Shown here: positions 16,246-26,886 of the stretch, piece by piece
How the letters are laid out: each line of letters starts with the position of its first letter
Numbering within the stretch: the first letter of the stretch is position 1
From: Microbacterium festucae
Lineage (GTDB): Bacteria > Actinomycetota > Actinomycetes > Actinomycetales > Microbacteriaceae
Assembly (NCBI RefSeq): GCF_025421715.1
Contig: NZ_JAOEFC010000003.1
Coordinates: forward strand, 434,001-498,000
Direction: 5' to 3'
Length of the DNA stretch: 64,000 bases
Program-made: the position numbers and the translations under genes
Notes under the pieces: generated by a model
Databases searched by the model: none
Seen by the model: only the letters and a program-made list of their open reading frames with translations
Told to the model about the DNA's origin: nothing

Positions 16246-16272
16246 TTAGCACTCCATCTTGCTGAGTGCTAA
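16246..16272. promoter_or_regulatory. CIRCE element (HrcA operator)
   Basis: Perfect TTAGCACTC-N9-GAGTGCTAA inverted repeat 37 bp before the groEL start. This is the binding site of the HrcA heat-shock repressor. Confidence 0.95.
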
Positions 16273-17928
<1,656 letters not shown>

Positions 17929-17944
17929 GTCCGCAGCGATCCAC

Positions 17945-17980
17945 GGAAGGGCCCCTCTTCGGAGGGGCCCTTCCCCGTTT
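17945..17980 (+). terminator. Intrinsic terminator of groEL
   Basis: Perfect 13-bp stem (17945-17957 with 17962-17974) with a TTCG tetraloop, followed by a short CCGTTT tract. Confidence 0.9.
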
Positions 17981-18021
17981 CTTGCGGGTGATGGCGGCCG
18001 TGTCCGGGGGAAGCCGCCGCG

Positions 18022-18309
18022 TCAGCGGAACAGACCGGCCGCGGTCAGCTCGGTCTGCGCGTATTGCGCGCCGACGTGGCCGAGGGCCGCGCCGATATCG
18101 GCCAGGGCGGCGTCGAGGTCGCGCTGGGCGGCGCGCCAGCGCTCCACCACGCCCTGGAAGGCCACCGAGGCGGTACCGGTCCAGCTGCCCTGCAGCTGCG
18201 TGAGCTGGGCGAGCATCGCGGCGGTGTCGGCCTGCAGCCGGTCGCCGGTGGCGCGGATGCCGGCCGTGGCGACCATGACCTGGTCGCTGTCGACGGAGAA
18301 GACGGCCAT
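18022..18309 (-). CDS. WXG100-like (ESAT-6 superfamily) protein
   Basis: A 95-aa helical hairpin protein with a W-x-G turn (SWTGTA, near residue 43) between two amphipathic helices, the size and layout of WXG100 proteins secreted by type VII (ESX) systems. There is no ESX gene in the window, so secretion is not shown. An AAAGGAG site lies six bases before the ATG. It is a single gene between groEL and the sensor kinase. Confidence 0.82.
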   Translation of the reverse strand: MAVFSVDSDQVMVATAGIRATGDRLQADTAAMLAQLTQLQGSWTGTASVAFQGVVERWRAAQRDLDAALADIGAALGHVGAQYAQTELTAAGLFR

Positions 18310-18506
18310 GAGGGCTCCTTTCGAGAGGGTGCGCCCCACGGTAGGCCGCCCCGCGGCATCCGCCGGCGCGGCCCGACGCATCGGGGGAGCGATCGTGCCC
18401 GCGGCGGAATGGTGAGGAAGCTGCCACGGGCGCCCGCCCCGCCGCGCAGAGCCCGGCCTCTCAGAGCCCCGGTGCCCGGTCGCTCAGGGCTCAAGAGCCC
18501 CGGGGC

Positions 18507-20177
18507 TCAGCTGCCGGGGCGGAGCCGGGGGAGCGGCTGCGTCGCGATCGACAGGTGCTCCTGCGGGTCGCGGGTGCGCGCCAGCGGGAACGCGACGCGG
18601 AAGGTCGCGCCGCCGCCGGGGGTCTCGACGACCTCGATCGACCCGTGCAGGGCGTCGACGATCGACGCGACGATCGACAGCCCCAGTCCCGATCCGCCGG
18701 TCTCGCGGGTGCGGGAGTTGTCGGCGCGCCAGAAGCGCTGGAAGATCTTGTCGCGGATCTGCGCCGGGATGCCCTCGCCGTGGTCGACGATCGCGATCCA
18801 GCCCATGCCGCCGGTCTCGTCGACGCCGACGGTGATCTCGATCGGCGAGCCCTCGGGGGTGTAGCGGCGCGCGTTGGCGAGGAGGTTCGCGACGACCTGA
18901 CGGATGCGGTGCTCGTCGCCGAGCACGATGGGCGCCCACCGCAGCGGCATCGTGAGCGGGCCGGTCTCGGTGCCGGCGGTGTCGGCCGCGCCCTCGCCGG
19001 CGCCGTCGCCGGTGCGGGGGCGGCGGCGCAGCAGCGAGCGGGTCGCCCCGGCCAGCCCCGCCGTCGCGGGACGCCGGCGCCCGGTCTTGGCGGTGCCGGT
19101 CACCGGCTGCGAGGCGGTGATGGTCGCCAGCGGGCGGGCGATGCTCTCGTCCACGAACCGGACGGTGCGATCGGGCGCGGTCACCCCCATGTCCATCGCC
19201 GCGTCGCGGCCGATCGGGCGCAGATCGATCTCGGTGATGGCGATATCGCGACGCTCGTCGAGGCGGGCCAGGGCTAGCAGGTCTTCGACCAGCGCGCCCA
19301 TCCGCACCGCCTCTTTCTCGATGCGCTCCATCGACTGCGCGGTCTGCTCGTCGCCCGAGATGGCGCCCATGCGGTAGAGCTCGGCGTAGCCGCGCACGGT
19401 GACCAGGGGAGTGCGCAGCTCGTGGCTGGCATCGCCGATGAAGCGTCGCATCTGCTGCACGGTGGCGTCGCGCTGGGCGAGCGCTTGATCGACGCGGTCG
19501 AGCATCGCGTTAATGGCGTGGGTGAGCCGCCCCACCTCGGTGGTGGGGGAGTTCTCGCCCATGCGCTGGCTGAAATCGCCCGCCGCGATCGACATGGCGG
19601 TGCGCTCGACCTGCCCGAGGCTGCGGAAGGCGAGGGTCACCGCGCCGCGGGTGAGCAGCGCCCCGCCGAGGATGGTGAGCAGGGCCAGAACCGTGTAGAT
19701 GCCGATGTAGGTCGCGACGGTCTGGTTGACCGAGGTCAGCGGCAGCGCCACCATCTGCGTGTACTGGTTGTCGACGACCCCGTCGATGGGCGGCAGGAAG
19801 TCGACGCCGACGTGGAACGTCGCCCCGCCCTCGGCGGCGGGAAGGGTGAACGGCTCGCCCAGCCGCATGTAGGTCTTCTCGAGGGTGAAGCTGTCGGGGA
19901 AGTCGGGTTCCGAGACCCCGCTGCCCCCGGCCGATCCGAGGAACTGCCCGTCGGGCCCGTAGACGGCCACGAGGTACTGCGTGGCCGGAGCCGACTCGTC
20001 GGCACGGAACTGCGGCACGCCGTCGGTGACCGTCACCGTCATGAGGGTGCTCGCCACATCGGTGGGGGCCAGCTGCATGAGGTAGTCGTCGAGCGCCTGG
20101 ATCTGCGCGTTGCGCAGGAACACCATGGTGCCCACGCCCGCCGCGACCAGGCCCACCGCGAGCACGCCGACGGTCAC
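18507..20177 (-). CDS. Sensor histidine kinase (OmpR-partner type)
   Basis: A membrane sensor kinase. Two membrane segments (residues ~1-20 and ~155-178 from the GTG) flank an extracytoplasmic sensor of about 135 residues. They are followed by HAMP, a HisKA domain with the phospho-acceptor His in ASHELRTP (about residue 252), and an HATPase with N, G1 (DHGEGIP) and G2 (GGSGLGLS) boxes. About 60 low-complexity Ala/Gly/Thr/Arg residues (~355-415) interrupt the region between HisKA and HATPase. The start is uncertain: the GTG at 20177 would begin inside the first helix. The frame stays open upstream with Arg/Trp-rich residues typical before such a helix, but I found no ATG, GTG or TTG there, so the true start may be a rare codon. 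It follows its response regulator. Confidence 0.88.
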   Translation of the reverse strand: MTVGVLAVGLVAAGVGTMVFLRNAQIQALDDYLMQLAPTDVASTLMTVTVTDGVPQFRADESAPATQYLVAVYGPDGQFLGSAGGSGVSEPDFPDSFTLEKTYMRLGEPFTLPAAEGGATFHVGVDFLPPIDGVVDNQYTQMVALPLTSVNQTVATYIGIYTVLALLTILGGALLTRGAVTLAFRSLGQVERTAMSIAAGDFSQRMGENSPTTEVGRLTHAINAMLDRVDQALAQRDATVQQMRRFIGDASHELRTPLVTVRGYAELYRMGAISGDEQTAQSMERIEKEAVRMGALVEDLLALARLDERRDIAITEIDLRPIGRDAAMDMGVTAPDRTVRFVDESIARPLATITASQPVTGTAKTGRRRPATAGLAGATRSLLRRRPRTGDGAGEGAADTAGTETGPLTMPLRWAPIVLGDEHRIRQVVANLLANARRYTPEGSPIEITVGVDETGGMGWIAIVDHGEGIPAQIRDKIFQRFWRADNSRTRETGGSGLGLSIVASIVDALHGSIEVVETPGGGATFRVAFPLARTRDPQEHLSIATQPLPRLRPGS

Positions 20178-20274
20178 CCCGGTGATCTTCGCGCGCAGGC
20201 TGATGCCGCGCCACCACGAGGTGACACGGTCGGTCTTGCGACGCGGTGCGGTCAGGAGCGGCCCTCTCGCCCGG

Positions 20275-20967
20275 TCAGGCGGACTTGGCCGTCTTGAGCA
20301 TGTAGCCGAAGCCGCGCTTGGTCTGGATCAGCGGCTCGCTGGAGTGCGGATCGATCTTGCGGCGCAGGTAGGAGATGTAGCTCTCGACGATGCCCGCGTC
20401 GCCGTTGAAGTCGTACTCCCAGACGTGATCGAGGATCTGCGCCTTGCTCAGCACCCGGTTGGGGTTGAGCATCAGGTAGCGCAGCAGCTTGAACTCGGTG
20501 GGCGACAGGTCGATGGGCACATCGCCGACGATGACGTCGTGGGTGTCCTGGTCCATCGTCAGCTCGCCGGCCTTGATCGTCGACTCCTCGTCGGACTGCA
20601 TCGTGCGGCGCAGGATGGCCTGGATGCGCGCGACGATCTCATCGAGGGAGAAGGGCTTGGTGACGTAGTCGTCGCCGCCGGCGTTGAGGCCCTCGATCTT
20701 GTCCTCGATCTCGTCTTTGGCGGTGAGGAAGAGGATCGGCGCGGTGTAGCCGGCGCCGCGGAGGCGCTTGGTCACACTGAAGCCGTTCATGTCGGGCAGC
20801 ATGACGTCGAGGATGATGAGGTCGGGTTCCTCCTCGAGCACGGCCGAGATGGTCTGCGCACCGTTGGCCACGGCGCGCACCTGGAATCCCGCGAACTTCA
20901 GGCTCGTCACCAAGAGGTCTCGGATGTTCGGCTCGTCGTCCACAACGAGGATGCGCGGTGCAGTCAT
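20275..20967 (-). CDS. OmpR-family response regulator
   Basis: A 230-aa regulator with a receiver domain (acidic pair DD at 10-11, phosphorylated Asp at about 54 in ILDVMLPD, Lys104 in VTKPFS) and a C-terminal winged-helix DNA-binding domain (FKLLRYLMLNPNRVLSKAQIL, then GFGYML). It resembles the actinobacterial PrrA/TcrX group. It is the upstream gene of a pair with the histidine kinase and is divergent from the CPBP protease gene. The regulon is unknown. Confidence 0.93.
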   Translation of the reverse strand: MTAPRILVVDDEPNIRDLLVTSLKFAGFQVRAVANGAQTISAVLEEEPDLIILDVMLPDMNGFSVTKRLRGAGYTAPILFLTAKDEIEDKIEGLNAGGDDYVTKPFSLDEIVARIQAILRRTMQSDEESTIKAGELTMDQDTHDVIVGDVPIDLSPTEFKLLRYLMLNPNRVLSKAQILDHVWEYDFNGDAGIVESYISYLRRKIDPHSSEPLIQTKRGFGYMLKTAKSA

Positions 20968-21044
20968 AGGTTCATACTGGCACCGGATGCCATGTGTCCG
21001 CTGGATATCGGCGGGCGTGGGCCCACCACTGCGAGGATGGGACC

Positions 21045-22049
21045 ATGACGCCGACCCGCGCCCTGCCCGCCGACGCCACCTCTCCGGGGCTCGCCTTCCA
21101 CCGCCTCGTGTTCGCCCGCCGCCGCAGCGCCTGGTGGACGCCGCTGCTGACCGGACTGCTCGGCGTGGCCCTGTACGCCGTGATGCTGCTGATCGTCGTG
21201 GCCGTCGTCATCGTCGCCTCGCTGCTCGTGCCCGGCGCCGCCGGCTGGATGATGTCCATCACCGAGACGGCCGCGTTCGACCTCACCGACCCGCTGTCGA
21301 TGCTGCTGCTGCTCGGCACGATCGTGCTGATGCTCCCGGCCTACGTCATCGCCTCGCGCATCGTCAACGGGGCCCGCGTGGGACTCGTCTCGTCGGCGGC
21401 CGGACGGCTGCGGTGGGGCTGGATGCTGCAGTGCACGGCGCTGGCGGCCGTGCTGGCCACCGTGCTCACCGTCGCCACGTTCCTCCTGCCTTCGGATGCC
21501 GACGCGACGGGCGCCGGCGTGGTGCCGCCGTCGCAGAACCCGGCGCTGTGGGCGAGCCTGGCCGTCATCGTGCTGGTGGTGCCGCTGCAGGCCGCCGCCG
21601 AGGAGTACGTCTTTCGCGGGTACCTGCAGCAGGCGATCGGCCGGTGGCTGCGGCATCCGCTGTTCGCGATCCTGCTGCCGGTGCCGCTGTTCGTGCTCGG
21701 TCACCTCTACGACCCGCTCGGTCAGGCCGCCGTCGGACTGTTCGCCGTCGTGGCGGGCTGGCTCACCTGGCGCACCGGCGGGCTGGAGGCGGCCATCGCC
21801 CTGCACGTCGTGAACAACCTGTCGGCGTTCCTGCTGGCGCTGATGGGACTGTCGGACGTCAACGAGAGCGCGCCCGGGGTGGCCAGCTTCGTGTTCTCGT
21901 TCGTGATCACCGTCGGCTTCGCCGCGCTCGTGGAGGTTCTGCTGCGCCGCCGCCCGCTGCCGCGCACGCTCGTGCTGACCGCGCCGGTGGTGCCGGTGGC
22001 GCCTCAGGTGCCCGTGGCGGTTCCGGCGGGGAGCGCCTCGACCCCGTAG
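21045..22049 (+). CDS. CPBP-family intramembrane metalloprotease
   Basis: A 334-aa membrane protein with about eight helices and the glutamic protease motifs EEYVFRG (EExxxR, near residue 186), FVLGH (FxxxH) and HVVNN (HxxxN). This is the CAAX-protease/bacteriocin-processing (CPBP, ABI) family. Substrates are unknown. The ATG at 21045 was chosen over 20994 because the extra N-terminus is antisense to the promoter of the divergent response regulator. A hairpin terminator follows (22086-22120). Confidence 0.88.
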   Translation: MTPTRALPADATSPGLAFHRLVFARRRSAWWTPLLTGLLGVALYAVMLLIVVAVVIVASLLVPGAAGWMMSITETAAFDLTDPLSMLLLLGTIVLMLPAYVIASRIVNGARVGLVSSAAGRLRWGWMLQCTALAAVLATVLTVATFLLPSDADATGAGVVPPSQNPALWASLAVIVLVVPLQAAAEEYVFRGYLQQAIGRWLRHPLFAILLPVPLFVLGHLYDPLGQAAVGLFAVVAGWLTWRTGGLEAAIALHVVNNLSAFLLALMGLSDVNESAPGVASFVFSFVITVGFAALVEVLLRRRPLPRTLVLTAPVVPVAPQVPVAVPAGSASTP

Positions 22050-22076
22050 GTTTCGGCTCGCTGCGCTCGCTCAACC
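22049..22076. repeat. Possible dispersed REP-like repeat
   Basis: GGTTTCGG ... CTCAACC with an internal GCTCGCTGCGCTCGCTC core lies directly after the CPBP stop. Micrococcales genomes carry many intergenic repeats of this style (general knowledge). There is only one copy in this window, so it cannot be confirmed. Confidence 0.3.
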
Positions 22077-22085
22077 TTGTCCCGC

Positions 22086-22120
22086 AAGGGATCAACGCCG
22101 CTATGCGGCATTGATCCCTT
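22086..22120. terminator. Bidirectional intrinsic terminator between convergent genes
   Basis: AAGGGATCAA (22086-22095) pairs with TTGATCCCTT (22111-22120), and GCCGC with GCGGC inside, with one mismatch and a 3-nt loop. The last codons and TAG stop of the helicase gene lie within the hairpin. Confidence 0.85.
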
Positions 22121-23744
22121 CCGCGTCAAGAATCGTGTAGCTGTAGCCCTGCTCGGCGAGGAAGCGCTGACGGTTCTGCGCGAAGTCCTGGTCGACGGTG
22201 TCGCGGGCGATGAGGGTGTAGAAGCTGGCGGTGTGCCCGTTGGTCTTCGGGCGCAGCAGGCGGCCGAGGCGCTGGGCCTCCTCCTGGCGGGAGCCGAACG
22301 ACCCCGACACCTGGATGGCCACGGAGGCCTCGGGCAGGTCGATCGAGAAGTTGGCGACCTTCGAGACGACCAGCACGCTGAGCTCACCGCTGCGGAATGC
22401 GCCGAACAGCTGCTCGCGCTCGTCGACGGGGGTCGCACCGGTGATCTTCGGGGCGCCGAGGGCGTCGGCGAGCACGTCGATCTGGTCGAGGTACTGCCCG
22501 ATCACCAGGATCTGCTCGCCGGCGTGCCGCTCGACGAGGTCGCGGACGACGCCGATCTTGGCGTGCGCGGTGGCCGCCAGTCGGTAGCGCTCGTCGTCGG
22601 CGGCCGCGGCGTACTCCAACCGGTCGGATGCCGGCAGGTCGACGCGCACCTCGTAGCAGACGGCCGGTGAGATGAAGCCCTGCGCTTCGATCTCCTTCCA
22701 CGGTGCGTCGAACCGCTTGGGGCCGATGAGGCTGAACACGTCGCCCTCGCGGCCGTCTTCGCGCACGAGGGTCGCGGTGAGGCCGAGGCGGCGGCGGGCC
22801 TGCAGGTCGGCGGTGAGCTTGAACACCGGGGCGGGGAGCAGGTGCACCTCGTCGTAGACGATGAGCCCCCAGTCCAGGGCATCCAGCAGCGCCAGGTGGG
22901 CGTAGTTGCCCTGCCGCTTGGCGGTGAGGATCTGGTAGGTCGCGATCGTGACCGGCTTGACCTCTTTGACCTGGCCGGAGTACTCGCCGATCTCCTCGGG
23001 GGTGAGGGAGGTGCGCTTGAGCAGCTCGTCGCGCCACTGCCGGGCCGAGACGGTGTTGGTCACCAGGATGAGCGTCGTCGTCTTGGTGTCGGCCATCGCG
23101 GCCGCGCCGACGAGGGTCTTGCCGGCGCCGCAGGGGAGAACCACGACGCCCGACCCGCCTTGCGTGAAGATGTCGACCGCCTGCCGCTGGTAGGGGCGCA
23201 GCGTCCAGCCGTCTTCGGCGAGGTCGATCTCGTGCGGGGTGCCGGGGGTGTAGCCGGCGAGGTCTTCGGCGGGCCAGCCGATCTTCAGCAGCTCCTGCTT
23301 GATGTGCCCGCGCGCCCACGCGTCGATCTCGTGGGTGTCGGGGGAGGGGCGGCCCACCAGCAGCGGCTGGATGCGCTTGTTGCGGGCGACCTCGGCGAGC
23401 ACGGCCGGGTCGGATCCGCGCAGGATCAGGCGCTCCTCGGCGTCGCGCTCGATCACCAGGCGCCCGTAGCGGCCCACCGTCTCGCGGATGTCGAGCGACA
23501 CCGACGGCGGCACCGGGAAGCGCGACCAGCGGTCGAGGGTGGCGAGCATGTCATCGGCCTGATGCCCCGCTGCGCGGGCGTTCCACAGTCCCAGCCGGGT
23601 GATGCGGTAGGTGTGGATGTGCTCGGGGGCGCGCTCGAGCTCGGCGAAGATCGCGAGCTCGTGGCGCGCGTTCTCCGCGTCGGGGTGCGCCACTTCCAGG
23701 AGCACGGTGCGATCGCTCTGCACGATGAGGGGGCCGTCAGCCAT
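22101..23744 (-). CDS. XPB/Ssl2-family (ERCC3-like) DNA helicase
   Basis: A 547-aa superfamily 2 helicase. An N-terminal damage-recognition-like region is followed by the helicase core: Walker A PCGAGKT, the DEVH box (YDEVHLL), LTATLVRED (motif III), and a C-terminal RecA fold ending with SGSFGSRQEEAQRLGRLLRP (motif VI). Bacterial XPB proteins unwind DNA 3'-5' and are implicated in repair. The start at 23744 is followed by MADGPLIVQSDRT; longer frames upstream are antisense noise. Its N-terminal-domain partner gene lies just upstream on the same strand. Confidence 0.92.
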   Translation of the reverse strand: MADGPLIVQSDRTVLLEVAHPDAENARHELAIFAELERAPEHIHTYRITRLGLWNARAAGHQADDMLATLDRWSRFPVPPSVSLDIRETVGRYGRLVIERDAEERLILRGSDPAVLAEVARNKRIQPLLVGRPSPDTHEIDAWARGHIKQELLKIGWPAEDLAGYTPGTPHEIDLAEDGWTLRPYQRQAVDIFTQGGSGVVVLPCGAGKTLVGAAAMADTKTTTLILVTNTVSARQWRDELLKRTSLTPEEIGEYSGQVKEVKPVTIATYQILTAKRQGNYAHLALLDALDWGLIVYDEVHLLPAPVFKLTADLQARRRLGLTATLVREDGREGDVFSLIGPKRFDAPWKEIEAQGFISPAVCYEVRVDLPASDRLEYAAAADDERYRLAATAHAKIGVVRDLVERHAGEQILVIGQYLDQIDVLADALGAPKITGATPVDEREQLFGAFRSGELSVLVVSKVANFSIDLPEASVAIQVSGSFGSRQEEAQRLGRLLRPKTNGHTASFYTLIARDTVDQDFAQNRQRFLAEQGYSYTILDAEGINAA

Positions 23745-23824
23745 AACGGACCAGTTTACCTGTGCTGCGGTGACCGGCGGCCCGGACGGGTGGCCGGCGG
23801 AGCGGTCGGGCGTTCGCGCGGGTG

Positions 23825-25549
23825 TCAGGCGGGGCGGATGCCGGTGATGCTGGTCACCGGCAGGGTGCGCTCGACGTCGGCGGCGCGGTCGAGGCCGCGC
23901 AGGCGCCCGCCGCCCAGGCCCGCCGCCTCGACGGTGAACTCCCGCTCCGACCCGTCGGGCAGGCGCACCGCGACGACGATGGTCGAGCGGGCGCGCACGG
24001 CGAGTTCGAGCTCGCGGCTGAGCCAGCCGGCGCCCGAGTCGCGCTGCTGCGCGGCGCGCAGGCGTGCCAGCAGCGCGGAATGGTCGGGGCGGCCCGCGGC
24101 ATCGAGGGCGCTGGCCAGCCGGTGGCGGTCGAGGGTGACCCGCTCGCCGGCGGCGTCGAGGGCGATCACCGGATAGCGTGCGTCGGCCAGCATCCAGAAG
24201 GTCGTCTCGCTGCTGGCGCGCGAGAGCAGCGCCGCACCGTCCGCGTCGTCGTCGAAGCGCAGACCCAGCGGCCGCAGCGCCTGGTCGACGGCGATGGTGC
24301 GCAGCAGATCGGCATCCGTACTGGTCACGCGGGTGCCGAGCACCGGGTCGGGCGCGACGCGCACGGCGCCGTGCCGGGCGGCGGTGCGCTCGATCTCGTA
24401 GGCGAGGGGCTGCGGCAGGCCGGTGAGGGAGAGCGACTGCAGGAAGTCGCGCAGCGAATCGGCCGTCTCGCCGGCGGTGAGGGCGGCATTGAGGGTCTCG
24501 GAGGTGAACCGGTAGCTCGAGGCCTGGGCGCGCGATTCGCGCCGGGCCATCGTGCGCAGCCGCAGATCGAGGGTCGGCTGCAGCGGACCGGGCGCGATCG
24601 CGGTGAGATCGTTCTGCAAGAAGACGCGGTCGACCTCGGGCGGCAGCAGGGCGCCGAGGGCCTCGGTGTCGGCGTCGGCGCCGGCCGCCAGCGGCGCGGC
24701 GAACGCGGCCGGGGTGCCCGTGGCATCGAGCATCGCCCAGCGCCGCAGCAGCCGTCGCAGGCGCGCGGCCTGGGCGGGCCAGGCCGCGTCGAACGGGTGC
24801 ACGCCCGGCCAGTCGGCCGCGGCGACCCAGCCGCCGTCGGGCGTGCGCAGCGCGGGCGGAAGGGCCTCGCGCAGGTGGCGGGCCACGACGTGCCAGCGCT
24901 CGAGCGTGCCGGCGGCGAGCCAGTCGCGCCCGGCGGGCGTGACCAGCCACAGACGCTCGGCGGCGGCGACGAGCCCAGCCGCCTCGGCGATGCCGAGAAG
25001 GTCGTCGGCCGCGTCGGCGTCGTCGGCGGCGCCGCTCTCGACGAGGCGGCGGCGGTCGGCGGCGCCCAGCGCGCCCGAGCCGATGCGGGCCGGGGGTGCG
25101 GTGAGCGCGGTCTGCAGGATGTCGGCGAGCGAGGCCGATGCGGCGAACGCCCGCTCGGCCGCGTGCGCGTCGCTCTCGCGCTCCGCGGCGCCGACGGCGG
25201 CAGCGTCCGCGACCGCGGTGCGGGGCAGGGCGGCGAGGGCATCGGCGACGGGGGCGTAGGGGTGACCGTCGGCGTCGACGAGCGCCGCGGCGGTCAGGCG
25301 GGCACGCACCTCCTCGGCGACCGGCGCGCCGGTGCGGGCGGCGGATGCGAGAGCATCGGCATCCGCGGCACTCAGGCCGGTGAGGAAGCGGGTGAGGGTC
25401 GTCGGGTCGAGGAGGCCCTCGGCCACGTCGAAGAAGTCGGCCCACGAGACGCTCGCCGGCACGCGGCGCACGGCCAGCAGCGACGTCAGCGCGTCGTCGT
25501 CGGAAGCCGCCAGCTGTTCGGCCAGAGCGCGTGCGTCCGAAGCTGCCAC
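23825..25549 (-). CDS. Helicase-associated protein (XPB/Ssl2 N-terminal domain)
   Basis: A 574-aa Ala-rich protein with no ATPase motifs, matching actinobacterial helicase C-domain-associated proteins. It has repeated winged-helix-like segments (LAASDDDALTSLLAVRRVPASVSWADFFD and following) and a C-terminal XPB_N-like region before the final beta strands. It is encoded 80 bp upstream of the XPB helicase and probably forms a complex with it; together they look like a split version of eukaryotic XPB. The biochemical role is unproven. The upstream 88-aa membrane protein gene ends three bases before its start. Confidence 0.8.
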   Translation of the reverse strand: MAASDARALAEQLAASDDDALTSLLAVRRVPASVSWADFFDVAEGLLDPTTLTRFLTGLSAADADALASAARTGAPVAEEVRARLTAAALVDADGHPYAPVADALAALPRTAVADAAAVGAAERESDAHAAERAFAASASLADILQTALTAPPARIGSGALGAADRRRLVESGAADDADAADDLLGIAEAAGLVAAAERLWLVTPAGRDWLAAGTLERWHVVARHLREALPPALRTPDGGWVAAADWPGVHPFDAAWPAQAARLRRLLRRWAMLDATGTPAAFAAPLAAGADADTEALGALLPPEVDRVFLQNDLTAIAPGPLQPTLDLRLRTMARRESRAQASSYRFTSETLNAALTAGETADSLRDFLQSLSLTGLPQPLAYEIERTAARHGAVRVAPDPVLGTRVTSTDADLLRTIAVDQALRPLGLRFDDDADGAALLSRASSETTFWMLADARYPVIALDAAGERVTLDRHRLASALDAAGRPDHSALLARLRAAQQRDSGAGWLSRELELAVRARSTIVVAVRLPDGSEREFTVEAAGLGGGRLRGLDRAADVERTLPVTSITGIRPA

Positions 25550-25552
25550 GAC

Positions 25553-25819
25553 TCAGCGGCCTCGGCCGGCCCGAGCCTTTCGGATGAAGGTCATGATCAG
25601 CACCGTCAGCAGCAGCGCGAAGGCCAGCAGCGGGGCGAAGTAGACGACCACGCCCACGGTGGGCCATGCGCCCGACTTCATGTCGGCGCCGGACGACGAG
25701 CCGATCATGATCGCCAGGAACGCGGCGATGGACAGCACGAGCAGTCCCAGCGACATGAACGCCAGGATGCGGTCGATGCGGCGGACCGGGAGGTCTTGGC
25801 CGGAGGACGGTGTGCTCAT
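25553..25819 (-). CDS. Small two-helix membrane protein (88 aa)
   Basis: An 88-aa protein with two clear membrane helices (residues ~18-42 and ~55-80) and a basic C-terminus. No family is recognised. A TAGGCT hexamer lies seven bases before the ATG with no ribosome site, suggesting a near-leaderless message. It is the first gene of a probable operon with the helicase-associated protein, three bases downstream. A functional link to the helicase is not implied by anything in its sequence. Confidence 0.65.
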   Translation of the reverse strand: MSTPSSGQDLPVRRIDRILAFMSLGLLVLSIAAFLAIMIGSSSGADMKSGAWPTVGVVVYFAPLLAFALLLTVLIMTFIRKARAGRGR

Positions 25820-25945
25820 CCGTCCCAGCCTAGTGCGTCGGGGCGGGGTCTCCGGGTTGGTGGTGCCCTAGTGTTGAGGTGGGGCCGACGGGCCCCGGTT
25901 CCACTCTGCCCGCCGGTCGCGGGCGTACTCCAGCGAGGTTCAGCA

Positions 25946-26326
25946 ATGCCCAGCGGCAAGGTCAGGTACTACGACGAGGCGAAGGGCTTCGGTTTCATCA
26001 CCGCCGAAGACGGTCAGGACGTGTTCCTGCACGCCTCCGCCCTCCCCGCCGGCGCGGTCGTCAAGCCCGGCGCGCGGGTGGAGTTCGGTGTCGCCGACGG
26101 CCGCAAGGGCCCGCAGGCCCTGTCGGTGCGCGTGCTCGAGGCTCCCGTGAGCCTCGCCCAGCGCAACCGCATGAAGGCCGAGGACATGGCGATCGTCGTC
26201 GAAGACCTCGTGAAGCTGCTCGACGGCATCGGCGGCGACCTGCGGCGCAACAACTACCCCAAGGGTGCGCAGGCGAAGAAGATCGCGGCGATCCTGCGCA
26301 AGGTTGCCGATGACCTCGACGCCTGA
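25946..26326 (+). CDS. Cold-shock-domain protein with C-terminal helical extension
   Basis: A 126-aa protein. Residues 1-66 are a cold-shock domain with KGFGFI and DVFLH motifs. A 60-residue charged helical extension follows (QRNRMKAEDMAIVVEDLVKLLDGI, then a Lys-rich end). This longer form is usual in Micrococcales and distinct from the 66-aa CspA at 15960. It probably binds RNA. Its stop lies within the next gene, a 17-bp overlap that suggests coupled translation. Confidence 0.9.
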   Translation: MPSGKVRYYDEAKGFGFITAEDGQDVFLHASALPAGAVVKPGARVEFGVADGRKGPQALSVRVLEAPVSLAQRNRMKAEDMAIVVEDLVKLLDGIGGDLRRNNYPKGAQAKKIAAILRKVADDLDA

Positions 26327-26852
26327 GCCGGTCGACGAGCGGCTGCTCAACGCCCACGACCTCGCGCGCGCCGCGCTGCGTGAGATCACGCCCGACGCGA
26401 CGGTCGGCGATGTCGCCGGCCACACCGTCGAAGAGGGCGGCGTCGTGTCGCTGCGCTTCCACAACCGTCTGGCCGCCTACCCCGGCTGGTTCTGGACGGT
26501 GAGTGTCGCCGTCGTCGAAGACGCCGAGCCCACCGTGCTCGAAGTCGAACTGCTCCCCGGTGAGGGCGCGCTCGTCGCCCCCGACTGGGTGCCGTGGGCC
26601 GTGCGCCTGGCCGACTACCAGGCCGCGCAGGCCGCGCTCGCCGAGACCGCGGATGTCGACGACTCAGGCGACGACGAGGATGACGACGACGAGGACGACG
26701 ACGAGCTGAGCGATCTCGACGACGTGGACGCCGACGACTTCGACGAGGACGGCTCGCCGATCCTCCACGCCGGCGACCTCGACGGCGTCGACATCGACGA
26801 ACTCGACGACACGGAGGACGACGACTCCGACGAGGACGACGACACCGTCTGA
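26310..26852 (+). CDS. DUF3027 family protein with acidic tail
   Basis: A 180-aa protein. Residues 1-110 match DUF3027 (RAALREITPDATVGDV, then GWFWTVSVAVVEDAEPTVLEVELLPGEGALVAPDWVPW). The last 65 residues are almost entirely Asp/Glu, encoded by a run of GAC/GAG repeats. Acidic tails of this type often mimic nucleic acid or bind basic proteins, but no function is known. It overlaps the cold-shock gene upstream, so an RNA- or transcription-related role is a reasonable guess from context. Confidence 0.82.
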   Translation: MTSTPEPVDERLLNAHDLARAALREITPDATVGDVAGHTVEEGGVVSLRFHNRLAAYPGWFWTVSVAVVEDAEPTVLEVELLPGEGALVAPDWVPWAVRLADYQAAQAALAETADVDDSGDDEDDDDEDDDELSDLDDVDADDFDEDGSPILHAGDLDGVDIDELDDTEDDDSDEDDDTV

Positions 26853-26886
26853 CCCAGCGGTGCCGTCGTCGCGCTGATCGGCGGGA

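Noticed and set aside
26670..26840. GAC/GAG repeat tract that looks like a microsatellite
   Set aside because: It is in frame and encodes the acidic tail of the DUF3027 protein. No sign of slippage or a separate function can be read.
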